NCBI GenBank assembly: GCA_017616895.1
Contig: JAFZXE010000025.1
Location: 1 to 33,616 of the forward strand
DNA: 33,616 nt
Origin: Bacteroidales bacterium
GTDB taxonomy: Bacteria > Bacteroidota > Bacteroidia > Bacteroidales > P3
Direction: 5' to 3'
Position 1 is the first letter of the stretch, and each line of letters opens with the position of its first letter. Under the pieces are notes generated by a model. That model ran no database searches. It worked only from the letters and a program-made list of their open reading frames with translations, and was not told the DNA's origin. The position numbers were made by a program, and so were the translations under genes. Positions 24,040 to 32,205 of this stretch are shown here, one piece after another.

Positions 24040-25404
24040 TCACGCGAAGAGTTTGCGGAAGGCGTCTTCTATGACGGCTAGTTCGACTATCTCTATCGGG
24101 TATTTCTTTTTGTCTAAGCCTTTGGTGTTGTAGCGCGAGACGAATATCTTCTCGAATCCTAATCGTCCCGCTTCGGCTATGCGCTGCTCCACTCTCGTCA
24201 CTGGGCGTATCTCGCCGTTGAGTCCCATCTCTGCAGCCATACACACCGTCGGTGGGATGGGGATATCCACGTTGCTGGAAAGTATCGAACAAGCCACCGC
24301 CAGATCTATCGCCGGGTCGCTGACTCGCAACCCGCCGGCGATATTCAGGAATACATCCTTTGCTCCGAGCTTGAATCCGCAGCGTTTCTCCAGCACTGCG
24401 AGCAGCATGCTGAGGCGTCGGAAGTCGAAGCCGTTGGCGTTGCGCTGGGGTGTGCCATATACGGCGGAGGAGACCAGCGACTGCACCTCGATGAATATCG
24501 GTCGCGCCCCTTCCAGCGTGGCCGACACCGCCGAGCCGCTCAACGTCTCGTCGCGTTGCGAGAGTAGTATCTCGGAGGGGTTGGGCACTTCGCGGAGGCC
24601 GCTGTTCAGCATCTCGAAGATGCCGAGTTCGGCTGTCGAACCGAAGCGGTTCTTCAAAGCACGTAGGATGCGGAAGCCGTAGTTGCGGTCGCCTTCGAAC
24701 TGAAGCACCGCATCTACTATGTGTTCCATCACCTTCGGTCCTGCCAGAGTGCCGTCTTTCGTAATATGACCAATCAGCAAAACGGGCACACCCGTCTGCT
24801 TGGCGTAGTGTTGGAAGAGTGTGGTGCACTCCCTGATTTGCGATATGCTGCCTGCCGAGGAGTCGATGTCCTCCGACGATATTGTCTGTATGGAATCCAC
24901 TATCAGCAGCTCGGGCTTCACCGCTTCGATATGCTCGAAGATGCGCTTCGTGCTGGTTTCCGACACAACATACATCTCACCCTGCGGTTCCCCAATGCGG
25001 TCGGCTCGCATCTTTATCTGCTGCTCGCTCTCCTCGCCGCTGACATAGAGGAGCCGCTTGCCCTTCATGGCGAGGGCTGTCTGCAGCAGCAGCGTCGATT
25101 TGCCTATACCGGGTTCTCCTCCCAACAGCAGAAGGCTGCCGGGCACGATGCCGCCGCCAAGCACACGGTCAAACTCCTCGCAATGTGTCTGCATGCGTAC
25201 CGTCTCGTCATACTTCACCTCCTCGATTCGCACGGGTTCCGACTGCTGTCCGCCGACTGCCGACTGTCGGATGCTTGGCGTCTCCCGTTGCACCACCTCC
25301 TCGTCGAAGGTGTTCCACTTGCCGCACTCGGGGCAGCGTCCAAGCCACGAACTGCTCTGATAGCCGCACTCGCGGCAGAAGAAATATCGTTTTGCTTTAG
25401 CCAT
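24040..25404 (-). CDS. radA: DNA repair protein RadA
   Basis: A 454-residue RecA-like branch-migration ATPase used in recombination. Its N-terminal zinc finger has Cys10, 13, 24 and 27 (CRECGY ... CPECGKW). Walker A is GGEPGIGKST (95-104), Walker B ELLIVDSIQT, the RadA motif KNRFGS is present, and a Lon-like C-terminal domain (SDPAIDLAVACSILSS) follows. The linker at residues 43-56 (PSIRQSAVGGQQSE) is encoded by a run of heptanucleotide repeats. It starts 3 bp from the sodB stop and ends convergently 12 bp from the CDF gene. Confidence 0.96.
   Translation of the reverse strand: MAKAKRYFFCRECGYQSSSWLGRCPECGKWNTFDEEVVQRETPSIRQSAVGGQQSEPVRIEEVKYDETVRMQTHCEEFDRVLGGGIVPGSLLLLGGEPGIGKSTLLLQTALAMKGKRLLYVSGEESEQQIKMRADRIGEPQGEMYVVSETSTKRIFEHIEAVKPELLIVDSIQTISSEDIDSSAGSISQIRECTTLFQHYAKQTGVPVLLIGHITKDGTLAGPKVMEHIVDAVLQFEGDRNYGFRILRALKNRFGSTAELGIFEMLNSGLREVPNPSEILLSQRDETLSGSAVSATLEGARPIFIEVQSLVSSAVYGTPQRNANGFDFRRLSMLLAVLEKRCGFKLGAKDVFLNIAGGLRVSDPAIDLAVACSILSSNVDIPIPPTVCMAAEMGLNGEIRPVTRVEQRIAEAGRLGFEKIFVSRYNTKGLDKKKYPIEIVELAVIEDAFRKLFA
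25237..25278. repeat. In-frame heptamer array in radA
   Basis: Units ttccgac, tgctgtc, cgccgac, tgccgac, tgtcgga, tgcttgg. It has the same period and a very similar unit to the arrays in the RND pump and the His-rich gene. It encodes the linker between the zinc finger and the ATPase core. Confidence 0.65.
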
Positions 25405-25407
25405 CTT

Positions 25408-26001
25408 TTACAACCTTTCCGCGACAACGTTCCAATCCACTATCTCCCACAATGCCGTCAGGTAGTCGGCGCGGCGGTTCTGGTAGTCGAGGTAGTAGGC
25501 GTGCTCCCACACGTCGAAGGTCAGCAACGGCTGAAGGCCGCGACGCACAGGGTTCTCGGCATTGGGCTCCTGGGTGATGACCAGCTTGCCGTCGGCGTCT
25601 TTGCTGAGCCAAACCCAGCCGGAACCGAAGAGGGTGGCACCCTTCTGCTCAAACTCTTTCTTGAACGCTTCCACACTCCCGAAGTTGCGCACAATCATGT
25701 CGGCTATCGCACCCTTACATTCGTGGTTCGCTGTGCCGAACTGCTCGAAATACATAGCGTGGTTGAGCACCTGTCCTGCGTTGTTGAAAAGGCCGCCGGT
25801 GGCTTTCTTGACCACTTCGGAAATCGGCAGGTTCTCCAATCCGCTGCCCGGCAGCAGTTTGTTGAGGTTATCGACGTAGGCTTTGAGGTGTTTTCCGTGG
25901 TGGAACTCAAATGTTTTGGCGCTGATTACGTTGAGTGCGTCGGCAGAGTAGGGGAGAGCCGGCATCTCGAACTGACCGTTTTTAGGGGTAATGTCGTACA
26001 T
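25408..26001 (-). CDS. sodB: Fe/Mn superoxide dismutase
   Basis: A 197-residue cytoplasmic superoxide dismutase. Metal-ligand and signature regions are present: FEFHHGKHLKAYVDNLN (first His), NHAMYFEQF (second His), the aromatic GSGWVWL, and DVWEHAYYLDYQNRRADYL with the last Asp and His. Bacteroidales enzymes of this type are often cambialistic (Fe or Mn). Its promoter faces that of the CoA-transferase gene. radA follows by 3 bp. Confidence 0.96.
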   Translation of the reverse strand: MYDITPKNGQFEMPALPYSADALNVISAKTFEFHHGKHLKAYVDNLNKLLPGSGLENLPISEVVKKATGGLFNNAGQVLNHAMYFEQFGTANHECKGAIADMIVRNFGSVEAFKKEFEQKGATLFGSGWVWLSKDADGKLVITQEPNAENPVRRGLQPLLTFDVWEHAYYLDYQNRRADYLTALWEIVDWNVVAERL

Positions 26002-26029
26002 GATGTGTGATTTTTTGTGAAAGCGTATG

Positions 26030-26037
26030 CAAAGATA
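26030..26037 (-). promoter_or_regulatory. sodB promoter, -7 box
   Basis: Minus-strand TATCTTTG followed by CA, about 28 bp before the sodB start. Confidence 0.6.
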
Positions 26038-26073
26038 GTCAAAATTTTGGAAATGGAGAGCGTATATTTTAGA

Positions 26074-26096
26074 TTTGAAAAAAAAACGTATATTTG
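26074..26096 (+). promoter_or_regulatory. Promoter of the CoA-transferase gene
   Basis: TATATTTG (26089-26096) with TTTG plus nine A residues 11 bp upstream (26074-26077). It is divergent from the sodB promoter. Confidence 0.6.
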
Positions 26097-26142
26097 CAAA
26101 CTCATTTAACGCAAATTGAAATTAATCTAACATCTATAAATC

Positions 26143-26790
26143 ATGAAGAAATTTGTCACAGTAAAAGAAGCTGCCGCCATGATTAAGGACGGCATGACCG
26201 TTATGGTTGGAGGTTTTCTCGGTGTAGGTTCGCCCATCAAGCTGCTCGACCAGCTCGTGGAGAACGGCGTGAAAGACCTCAACGTCATCGCTAACGACAC
26301 AGCTTACCCGGAGGTCGGTTTGGGCAAACTCATCACCAACCATCAGGTGAAGACCCTCACGGCTACCCACATCGGCACCAACAACAACACCATCGACCAG
26401 ATGAACTCGGGCGAACTGAAGGTGACGCTTCAGCCGCAGGGCACTCTGGCAGAGCAGATACGCGCTGCCGGCGCTGGTCTTGGTGGCATCCTCACTCAGA
26501 CGGGTCTCGGCACCGTGGTGGAGAACGGCAAGCAGAAAGTTACCGTTGACGGCAAGGAATACCTGCTGGAGAAGCCGGTGCGTGCCGATGTGGCAATTAT
26601 CGGAGCCAACATCTGCGACGAGGATGGTAACCTCGTTTACAAGGGCACCTCGCAGAACTTCTGCCCGCTGATGGCGACGGCAGCCGACATCGTGATTGTG
26701 GAGCCGCAGGAGATTGTGCCGACAGGCAGCATCAATCCTGAGAACGTGAAGACCCCGGGTATCTTCGTCGATTATGTAATCAAGGGGTAA
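26143..26790 (+). CDS. CoA-transferase subunit A (AtoD-like)
   Basis: A 215-residue alpha subunit of a family I CoA-transferase. It contains the complete subunit-A signature DGMTVMVGGFLGVGSP (17-32) and ends normally with GIFVDYVIKG. Such enzymes move CoA between acetoacetate or butyrate and acetyl/butyryl-CoA, the last steps of lysine or butyrate fermentation. The beta subunit, which carries the catalytic Glu, normally sits right beside it, but here the next gene is kal, 37 bp away. The beta gene must be elsewhere, or the enzyme is incomplete. Confidence 0.88.
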   Translation: MKKFVTVKEAAAMIKDGMTVMVGGFLGVGSPIKLLDQLVENGVKDLNVIANDTAYPEVGLGKLITNHQVKTLTATHIGTNNNTIDQMNSGELKVTLQPQGTLAEQIRAAGAGLGGILTQTGLGTVVENGKQKVTVDGKEYLLEKPVRADVAIIGANICDEDGNLVYKGTSQNFCPLMATAADIVIVEPQEIVPTGSINPENVKTPGIFVDYVIKG

Positions 26791-26827
26791 CTCAAACCTT
26801 TTCAACCTTTAAAACATTAAGAAAACA

Positions 26828-27220
26828 ATGGCAGTAAAATCAATGCTTCGCGTCCGTATGAGCGCCAAGGACGCACACTATGGCGGAAACCTCGTTGACG
26901 GCGCACACATGCTTCACCTCTTTGGCGACGTGGCCACCGAACTTCTAATCATACAGGACGGCGACGAAGGTCTCTTCTGCGCCTACGATATGGTGGAGTT
27001 CAAGGCTCCCGTCTATGCCGGCGACTATATCGAGGCTTACGGCGAGATTACCCATGTGGGCAACACCAGCCGCAAGATGAGCTTCGAGGCCTATAAGGTC
27101 ATCAAGACCCGCCCCGACATCAGCGACAGCGCTGCTGACGTTCTTGAAGAGAAAATCCTCGTGTGCCGTGCTTCCGGTACATGTGTCACTCCTAAGGATT
27201 GCCAGCGCAAGAACAAATAA
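26828..27220 (+). CDS. kal: 3-aminobutyryl-CoA ammonia-lyase
   Basis: A 130-residue hot-dog fold enzyme that turns 3-aminobutyryl-CoA into crotonyl-CoA and ammonia in lysine fermentation. The start ([36 protein letters not shown]) and the stretch [27 protein letters not shown] match the Kal family, and the length is normal. It follows the CoA-transferase alpha gene. The other pathway genes (kamA, kamDE, kdd, kce) are not in the window. Confidence 0.82.
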   Translation: MAVKSMLRVRMSAKDAHYGGNLVDGAHMLHLFGDVATELLIIQDGDEGLFCAYDMVEFKAPVYAGDYIEAYGEITHVGNTSRKMSFEAYKVIKTRPDISDSAADVLEEKILVCRASGTCVTPKDCQRKNK

Positions 27221-27244
27221 GTGTATCTGAACAATTAGAATACC

Positions 27245-27277
27245 GACAGAGGGAATCCGAGAGGATGTCCCTCTGTC
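27245..27277 (+). terminator. Hairpin after kal
   Basis: gacaggg-type stem: gacagaggga pairs with tccctctgtc and atcc with ggat inside it, 14 bp in all. Only a weak T-run follows (ttatgt), so it may be an attenuator or an mRNA-stabilising element between kal and the kinase gene. Confidence 0.5.
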
Positions 27278-27312
27278 TTATGTAAAAACCAACAATAAAA
27301 AAATACCAAGCA

Positions 27313-28182
27313 ATGAACGTAGAAGAATACATAGTAGCACGCGTAAACGCGCTGATGCACACGCAGGACGCCGCCATCGTGAAACGCCTCGAAGGCGGTA
27401 TGAGCAACTACACCTACGTGGTCGAAACCCGCGGCAAGAAATACACCTACCGTGTTCCCGGCAAGTTTGCCGAGAAATTCGTTGACCGCGTCGAAGAGTG
27501 GGACAACATACAGGAGATAAACCGCTTGGGGCTGAACAACGCCACCTCATACGTCGAGGTCATCTCGGGCGAGAAGCTGGCCGAATATGTCGAAGGCACC
27601 ATCCTCTCCGAGACCGACATCGAGAGCTACAACGCTATGTCTGTCACAGCTCTCAAGAAGATTCATTCCAGCGATATGCGGTTCCGCGACTATAACGCCT
27701 TCGGCCGTCTGAGCGACTACGAGCGCTACTGCCGCGAGATGGGATTCACCCACCCCAAAGAGTACCACGAGCTGAGAGAGCAACTCGAGCGTATGCGCGA
27801 CGCACATGCCGACGTTACTCCGGTTCCGTGCCATTGCGACTACCAGCCGACAAACCTCGTCATAAGCGGCGACAAACTCTATGTCCTCGACTGGGAGTTC
27901 GCCGGCATGAACGACCCCATCTACGATATCGCCTGCTACGGCAACGCCGGTTTCGACAAAGCCCTCTCGCTGCTCGAAGCCTACGTAGGTCATAAGCCCA
28001 CCTCCGAGGAACTGAAACGCCTCTATTTCCACCGTTCGTTCCAATGCCTCCAGTGGTACAACGTGGCCATCTTCAAAGACCGCGTAGGACTGAGCCGCGA
28101 CCTGAATCTCGACTTCAACAACGTGGCGGCATTCTTCTTCAATATGGCCAAAGACCTGGCATCGAAGTACGACACACTGTAA
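27313..28182 (+). CDS. Choline/ethanolamine kinase-like phosphotransferase (LicA type)
   Basis: A 289-residue aminoglycoside-phosphotransferase-fold kinase. The catalytic loop HCDYQPTN (His174, Asp176, Asn181) and the metal site LDWEFAG (Asp193, Glu195) are intact. The N-lobe has GGMSNYTYVV and a Lys-rich strand (KKYTYRVPG). It is most like the LicA choline-kinase group, so it may phosphorylate choline, ethanolamine or another small alcohol; the substrate is uncertain. It ends one base before the PHP phosphatase start. Confidence 0.82.
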   Translation: MNVEEYIVARVNALMHTQDAAIVKRLEGGMSNYTYVVETRGKKYTYRVPGKFAEKFVDRVEEWDNIQEINRLGLNNATSYVEVISGEKLAEYVEGTILSETDIESYNAMSVTALKKIHSSDMRFRDYNAFGRLSDYERYCREMGFTHPKEYHELREQLERMRDAHADVTPVPCHCDYQPTNLVISGDKLYVLDWEFAGMNDPIYDIACYGNAGFDKALSLLEAYVGHKPTSEELKRLYFHRSFQCLQWYNVAIFKDRVGLSRDLNLDFNNVAAFFFNMAKDLASKYDTL

Positions 28183-28183
28183 G

Positions 28184-28996
28184 ATGGTCAACTATCACAC
28201 CCACTCACACTACTGCGACGGGCACGGAGAGCTGCGCGACTACATCGACTACGCCCTCGCACACAACTTCACCGCCCTCGGTTTCTCGAGCCATGCGCCT
28301 GTGCCGTTTGAGAACCATTTCGCGCTGCCCGACGGCGACTTCGAGCGCTATTGTGCCGAGGTGCGCTCCCTCCAGGCGGAATATGCTGGGCGGCTCACTC
28401 TGAGGCTCGGACTCGAGATTGACTATATCCCGCATCTTCTCGACGACTTCCGTCCCCTTATCGAACGGGGTGGTATCGACTATTGTATCGGCTGTGTTCA
28501 TCTCGTTTCCAACCCCGACGGCGACCCCGCTGACCTCTGGTTTATCGACGGCAGCAAACGCGAGGTGTATGACGAAGGCCTGCAGCGTGTTTTCGGCGGC
28601 GACATCCGCAAGGGAGTTCAGGCGTTCTTCCGTCAGTCGTGCGACATGCTCGAGCGCAACCGCCCCACCATCATCGGCCACTTCAACAAGATAGTGATGC
28701 ACAACGCCGGACGGTTTTTCTCCGAGCAGGATGCCTGGTATCGAGCGCTGGTGCGCGACATACTCGACCTCATAGCCGCCAGCGGCACGATATGCGAGAT
28801 AAACACACGCGGCATCTACCGCAAGCGCCACGACGACTTCTACCCCTCGCGCGAGATAATCAAGTATATGGACACCCTCCACATACCCGTCGTGGTCGGC
28901 AGCGACGCCCACAACCCCGAGGACCTCGACAACTTCTGCGGCGCCTACGAGTATCTGCACGAAATCCACTACGGCAACGTGGTGACCGGGATTTAA
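28184..28996 (+). CDS. PHP-domain histidinol-phosphatase-like protein (HisJ type)
   Basis: A 270-residue PHP phosphoesterase. Metal-binding motifs are MVNYHTHSHYCDGH at the N-terminus (His5, His7), the LEIDY strand, GHFNKI (His in the middle metal site) and GSDAHNP (Asp241, His243) near the end. It resembles HisJ/HisK histidinol-phosphatase, which makes histidinol from its phosphate. No other his gene is nearby, and it is tightly coupled to a small-molecule kinase, so a different phosphate ester is possible. Confidence 0.85.
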   Translation: MVNYHTHSHYCDGHGELRDYIDYALAHNFTALGFSSHAPVPFENHFALPDGDFERYCAEVRSLQAEYAGRLTLRLGLEIDYIPHLLDDFRPLIERGGIDYCIGCVHLVSNPDGDPADLWFIDGSKREVYDEGLQRVFGGDIRKGVQAFFRQSCDMLERNRPTIIGHFNKIVMHNAGRFFSEQDAWYRALVRDILDLIAASGTICEINTRGIYRKRHDDFYPSREIIKYMDTLHIPVVVGSDAHNPEDLDNFCGAYEYLHEIHYGNVVTGI

Positions 28997-29013
28997 CCTA
29001 ACAAACGATTGAT

Positions 29014-29349
29014 ATGGTCATAGATTTTAACGAGATAGCATTGTCCGAAGATCTGCATTTCAAGGGCGGCGAGGGAGTGACCAAGACCCGCGCCTACTTC
29101 GACGGAGTCAACAAGATAATGAAAGGATGTCTGGAGCCTGGCTGCTCTATCGGTTACCATTGCCATGAGAGCAACTGCGAGATGATATACATATTGAGTG
29201 GCGAAGCCCGCTGCCTCTATGACGACGGCGAGGAACGCCTGGCGGCAGGGCAGTGCCACTACTGCCCTAAGGGACATTCTCACAGCCTTATTAACGCCAG
29301 CGCGACAGAGCCGCTGACCTATTTCGCTGTGGTTCCGGAACAGAAATAG
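29014..29349 (+). CDS. Small cupin-domain protein
   Basis: A 111-residue single cupin. The metal-site pattern is YHCHESNCEMIYILSG (His49, His51, Glu56) with the last His in PKGHSH. Single cupins bind a metal and a small ligand, and act as isomerases, dioxygenases or sensors. No substrate can be named. It follows the PHP gene by 17 bp and precedes an outer-membrane protein by 3 bp. Confidence 0.85.
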   Translation: MVIDFNEIALSEDLHFKGGEGVTKTRAYFDGVNKIMKGCLEPGCSIGYHCHESNCEMIYILSGEARCLYDDGEERLAAGQCHYCPKGHSHSLINASATEPLTYFAVVPEQK

Positions 29350-29352
29350 GCG

Positions 29353-30183
29353 ATGCGCATGCTGCGATATACCCTGAAGCTTGCGATAGGTGTGCTGGCG
29401 GTATGCTGTGCAGGAGCGGTCAGGGCGCAGTTCGAACCGCAGCCGCTTTCGGCTAAGTGTCAGGCTATGGGCGGAGCGAGTGTGGCGGTACGTGACTTCA
29501 GCGGTAGCAACGTCAACCCCGCCACGCTCGGATGGCTGCGGCGGTGGAATGTCACCATCGACTACCGCCAGCTTATGGTGCTGAAAGGTATGGGTTACAA
29601 AAGTGTGGCGTTGGCTGCCCCCACGGGAAATATCGGAGCCGCTGCGGTATATTACACCCATTTCGGCGACCTCGCCTACAACGAGCAGTCGGCGTCGCTC
29701 CACTACGGAATCCGCGTCGCCAAAGGCGTCTCTGTCGGGGTGGGCGTCTATTATCTCCACAGCGGTACCAACGACGGCCACTACGAGCCCTTCAACTCCG
29801 CAACGGGCAGCGTGGGAGTGCAGTATTCGCCCAACGAAAAGCTCTGCTTCGGCCTCTCGGCGTTCAACCCCTTCTTTGTCCGTCGCGACGGTGTCCACCG
29901 CATTCCCGTGCAGATGAACTTCGGCGCAGCATATAAACCCCTCGAGTCGCTGCTGATCACCACCGAACTCGAAAAGAACATCTACGACCCGCTCCGTGTG
30001 CGGCTGGGGGTGGAATACTGCATCATCGACCGCATCCCCGTTCAGGCGGGAGTCGCCACATCCCCTATGGTTTATTCCATCGGCGTGGGTTACCGCCACC
30101 GCCACATCCGCGCCAACCTGTGTGTCGCTGTGCATCAGCGCGTGGGCGTCACCCCTGGCGTAACACTTGGGTATAGTTTCTAG
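29353..30183 (+). CDS. Outer-membrane barrel protein, PorV/OMPP1-like
   Basis: A 276-residue protein with a signal peptide ending near ...GAVRAQ. The motif AMGGASVAVRDFSGSNVNPATL after the signal is the hallmark of the PorV/PorQ and FadL/OMPP1-like barrels, where it forms the N-terminal plug. Repeated amphipathic strands follow, and the protein ends in an aromatic residue (LGYSF), as barrels do. It is smaller than typical PorV or PorQ, so a direct T9SS role is not claimed. It is 4 bp before the large barrel gene. Confidence 0.75.
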   Translation: MRMLRYTLKLAIGVLAVCCAGAVRAQFEPQPLSAKCQAMGGASVAVRDFSGSNVNPATLGWLRRWNVTIDYRQLMVLKGMGYKSVALAAPTGNIGAAAVYYTHFGDLAYNEQSASLHYGIRVAKGVSVGVGVYYLHSGTNDGHYEPFNSATGSVGVQYSPNEKLCFGLSAFNPFFVRRDGVHRIPVQMNFGAAYKPLESLLITTELEKNIYDPLRVRLGVEYCIIDRIPVQAGVATSPMVYSIGVGYRHRHIRANLCVAVHQRVGVTPGVTLGYSF

Positions 30184-30187
30184 GTCT

Positions 30188-32203
30188 ATGCGTTCTCGGC
30201 TTCCCTTTCTGCTATTGCTCATCCTGCTCGCTGTGTCCCTCTCCGCTGGGGCGCAGTCGCTCGACGATATCCTCGAACGTTCTGTCGAGCAGGACTACGA
30301 CGACGAAGCTCTTCAGGAGCTAATCGACGAATATTCCGACGCCCTCGAGCAGAAGGTCAACCTCAACGACACCGCCGCCTATATCCCCGAGTGGCTTCTC
30401 TCGCCCTTCCAGCACGAGCTGTTGCGCGCCTATATCTTCCAGCACGGCTACCTCCTTTCGTGGGAGGAGGTGCTTATGGTCAACGGCTTCGACAGCCTCA
30501 CGGTCAACCGTCTCCGTCAGTTCTGCGTCTTGGAAAAACCCTCGTCGAAGCCCCCGAGCCTAAGGCAGATGCTCCAGCGCGGCACCCACAATCTCGTGGT
30601 CGGCACCTCGCTCTCCGTTGAGCAGGCGCGTGGCTATAACGAAGGCATCTACGAAGGCAAACCCTACCGGCTCTATGGCCGCTACCGCTTCAAGTATAAA
30701 GACCACATCTCCTTCCAGCTCTCCTCCGAGAAGGATGCGGGTGAAGGTTTCTTCTATGGCAGCCGCAAGCAGGGGTTCGACCTCTACAGCGGCCACCTCA
30801 TGGTGGGCAATATGGGATGGCTGAAGAGTGCGGTTGTGGGCCGCTATAGGCTCCAGTTCGGCCAGGGGCTCACCCTTTGGTCGGGCAGCCGTGCTTTTCT
30901 CGGCTGGGGTGCCGCTGGTATGCGCTTCGGACGCGGCGTCTGCGCCAGCTCCCCGTTCGCCGAGAGCGACTACCTCCAGGGCACCGCCCTCGCCGTCAAC
31001 CTGCCCTACGGACTCGAACTCACCGCCTTCTATTCCTACTCTCTGCACGACGCCTCTATTGACTCCGCAACCTCTGTGGCCACCTCCATCGGCTCGTCCG
31101 GCTACCACCGCACCGCTTCCGAAATCGCCAAACGCTCCACCCTCGGCGAACACCTCTACGGAGGCAACATCCAATGGAACCGCAAGGCCTTCCACATCGG
31201 CGTCACAGCCTACCGCACCTATTTCAACCGCCAAGTCCAACCCCGTTCGTATGTCTATAACCATTACGCTTTCAGCGGCAACTCCAACACCAATGCCGGC
31301 CTCGACTTCAGCTACCGCTGGCGGCGGCTTTTCTTCTACGGCGAAGGCTCGCTTTCCCAAGGGGGCGGCAGGGCCGGCCTCGTCGGAGTCGATTTCTGGA
31401 TAAACGCCACCACCTCGCTCTCGCTGCTCTACCGCAACTATTCCGCCAAGTACCACAACCTCCACGCCAGCACTTGGGGTCGCCAGTCGCTTCCGCAAAA
31501 CGAGTCGGGTTTCCGCCTTGCCCTTCAAACCCGCCTGCCTCTGCAGGTCGAGATGCTCTTTCAGGCCGACCTCTACCGCCATCCCCACCTCCGCTACGGC
31601 TGCTATTCGCCCTCCGAGGGAGCCAACCTGCGCACCGAGCTCTCGCGCCTCTTCTCCGTCGGGAGCGACAAACGCCAGACGCTGCGTCTCAGCCTCAGCC
31701 ACCGCTACGGCAACTTCATGCGCAACGACAGCCAGGCCTCGTCAAACGAATACCGCGTCGAGACCTGCAACCGCCACCTTCTCTATGGCGACATCAACTA
31801 TCAGCTGCGGCACCTCGCCTTCCGCACCCGCGTCGGCTGGTCCTCGTTCCGTAGTGGTTCCGGCTCCGCTACCCACGGAGTTGTGCTGTTGCAGGATGTC
31901 CAGGCCTCCGTCGCCGATTTCTCCTTCGCTGGACGGCTCGCCCTCTTCGATGCACCCGATTACGACGCCCGCCTCTATGTCGCCGAGCGCGGCCTCGAAT
32001 ACGACAACGGCGGCACTTCGCTTTACGGCAAAGGCATGCGTTTCTACCTCATTGCACGTTACAATCTCAAGGACCGCCTCACCGTCGCCCTGAAATACTC
32101 CGTCACCGCCTACGTTGACCGCGAGACAGTCGGCAGCGGCTACGAACTAATCGACAAGCCCTACCGCCAGCAGCTGCGCCTGCAGCTAAGATACCGCTGG
32201 TGA
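30188..32203 (+). CDS. Large outer-membrane protein with N-terminal helix-hairpin-helix-like region
   Basis: A protein of 671 residues from the start at 30188 (MRSRLPFLLLLILLAVSLSAGAQS, a clean signal peptide); an in-frame ATG at 30167 overlaps the preceding gene. Residues about 25-115 are helical (LDDILERSVEQDYDDEALQELIDEYSDALEQKVNLNDTA...) and look like the ComEA-type helix-hairpin-helix units found in a family of Bacteroidota outer-membrane proteins. The rest is a beta barrel with the RYRLQFGQGLTLWSG segment and a C-terminal aromatic (LRLQLRYRW). Function unknown. It is paired with the PorV-like gene. Confidence 0.75.
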   Translation: MRSRLPFLLLLILLAVSLSAGAQSLDDILERSVEQDYDDEALQELIDEYSDALEQKVNLNDTAAYIPEWLLSPFQHELLRAYIFQHGYLLSWEEVLMVNGFDSLTVNRLRQFCVLEKPSSKPPSLRQMLQRGTHNLVVGTSLSVEQARGYNEGIYEGKPYRLYGRYRFKYKDHISFQLSSEKDAGEGFFYGSRKQGFDLYSGHLMVGNMGWLKSAVVGRYRLQFGQGLTLWSGSRAFLGWGAAGMRFGRGVCASSPFAESDYLQGTALAVNLPYGLELTAFYSYSLHDASIDSATSVATSIGSSGYHRTASEIAKRSTLGEHLYGGNIQWNRKAFHIGVTAYRTYFNRQVQPRSYVYNHYAFSGNSNTNAGLDFSYRWRRLFFYGEGSLSQGGGRAGLVGVDFWINATTSLSLLYRNYSAKYHNLHASTWGRQSLPQNESGFRLALQTRLPLQVEMLFQADLYRHPHLRYGCYSPSEGANLRTELSRLFSVGSDKRQTLRLSLSHRYGNFMRNDSQASSNEYRVETCNRHLLYGDINYQLRHLAFRTRVGWSSFRSGSGSATHGVVLLQDVQASVADFSFAGRLALFDAPDYDARLYVAERGLEYDNGGTSLYGKGMRFYLIARYNLKDRLTVALKYSVTAYVDRETVGSGYELIDKPYRQQLRLQLRYRW

Positions 32204-32205
32204 TG

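Noticed and set aside
24020-26010. Open frames overlapping radA and sodB (269 codons minus, 429 codons plus)
   Set aside because: Both overlap recognised housekeeping genes in other frames, one spans the radA-sodB boundary, and their peptides are unlike known proteins.
28993-31702. Minus-strand open frames of 409 and 380 codons
   Set aside because: They are antisense to the cupin and outer-membrane genes in GC-rich DNA with strongly C-ending codons, which removes stops from the opposite strand.
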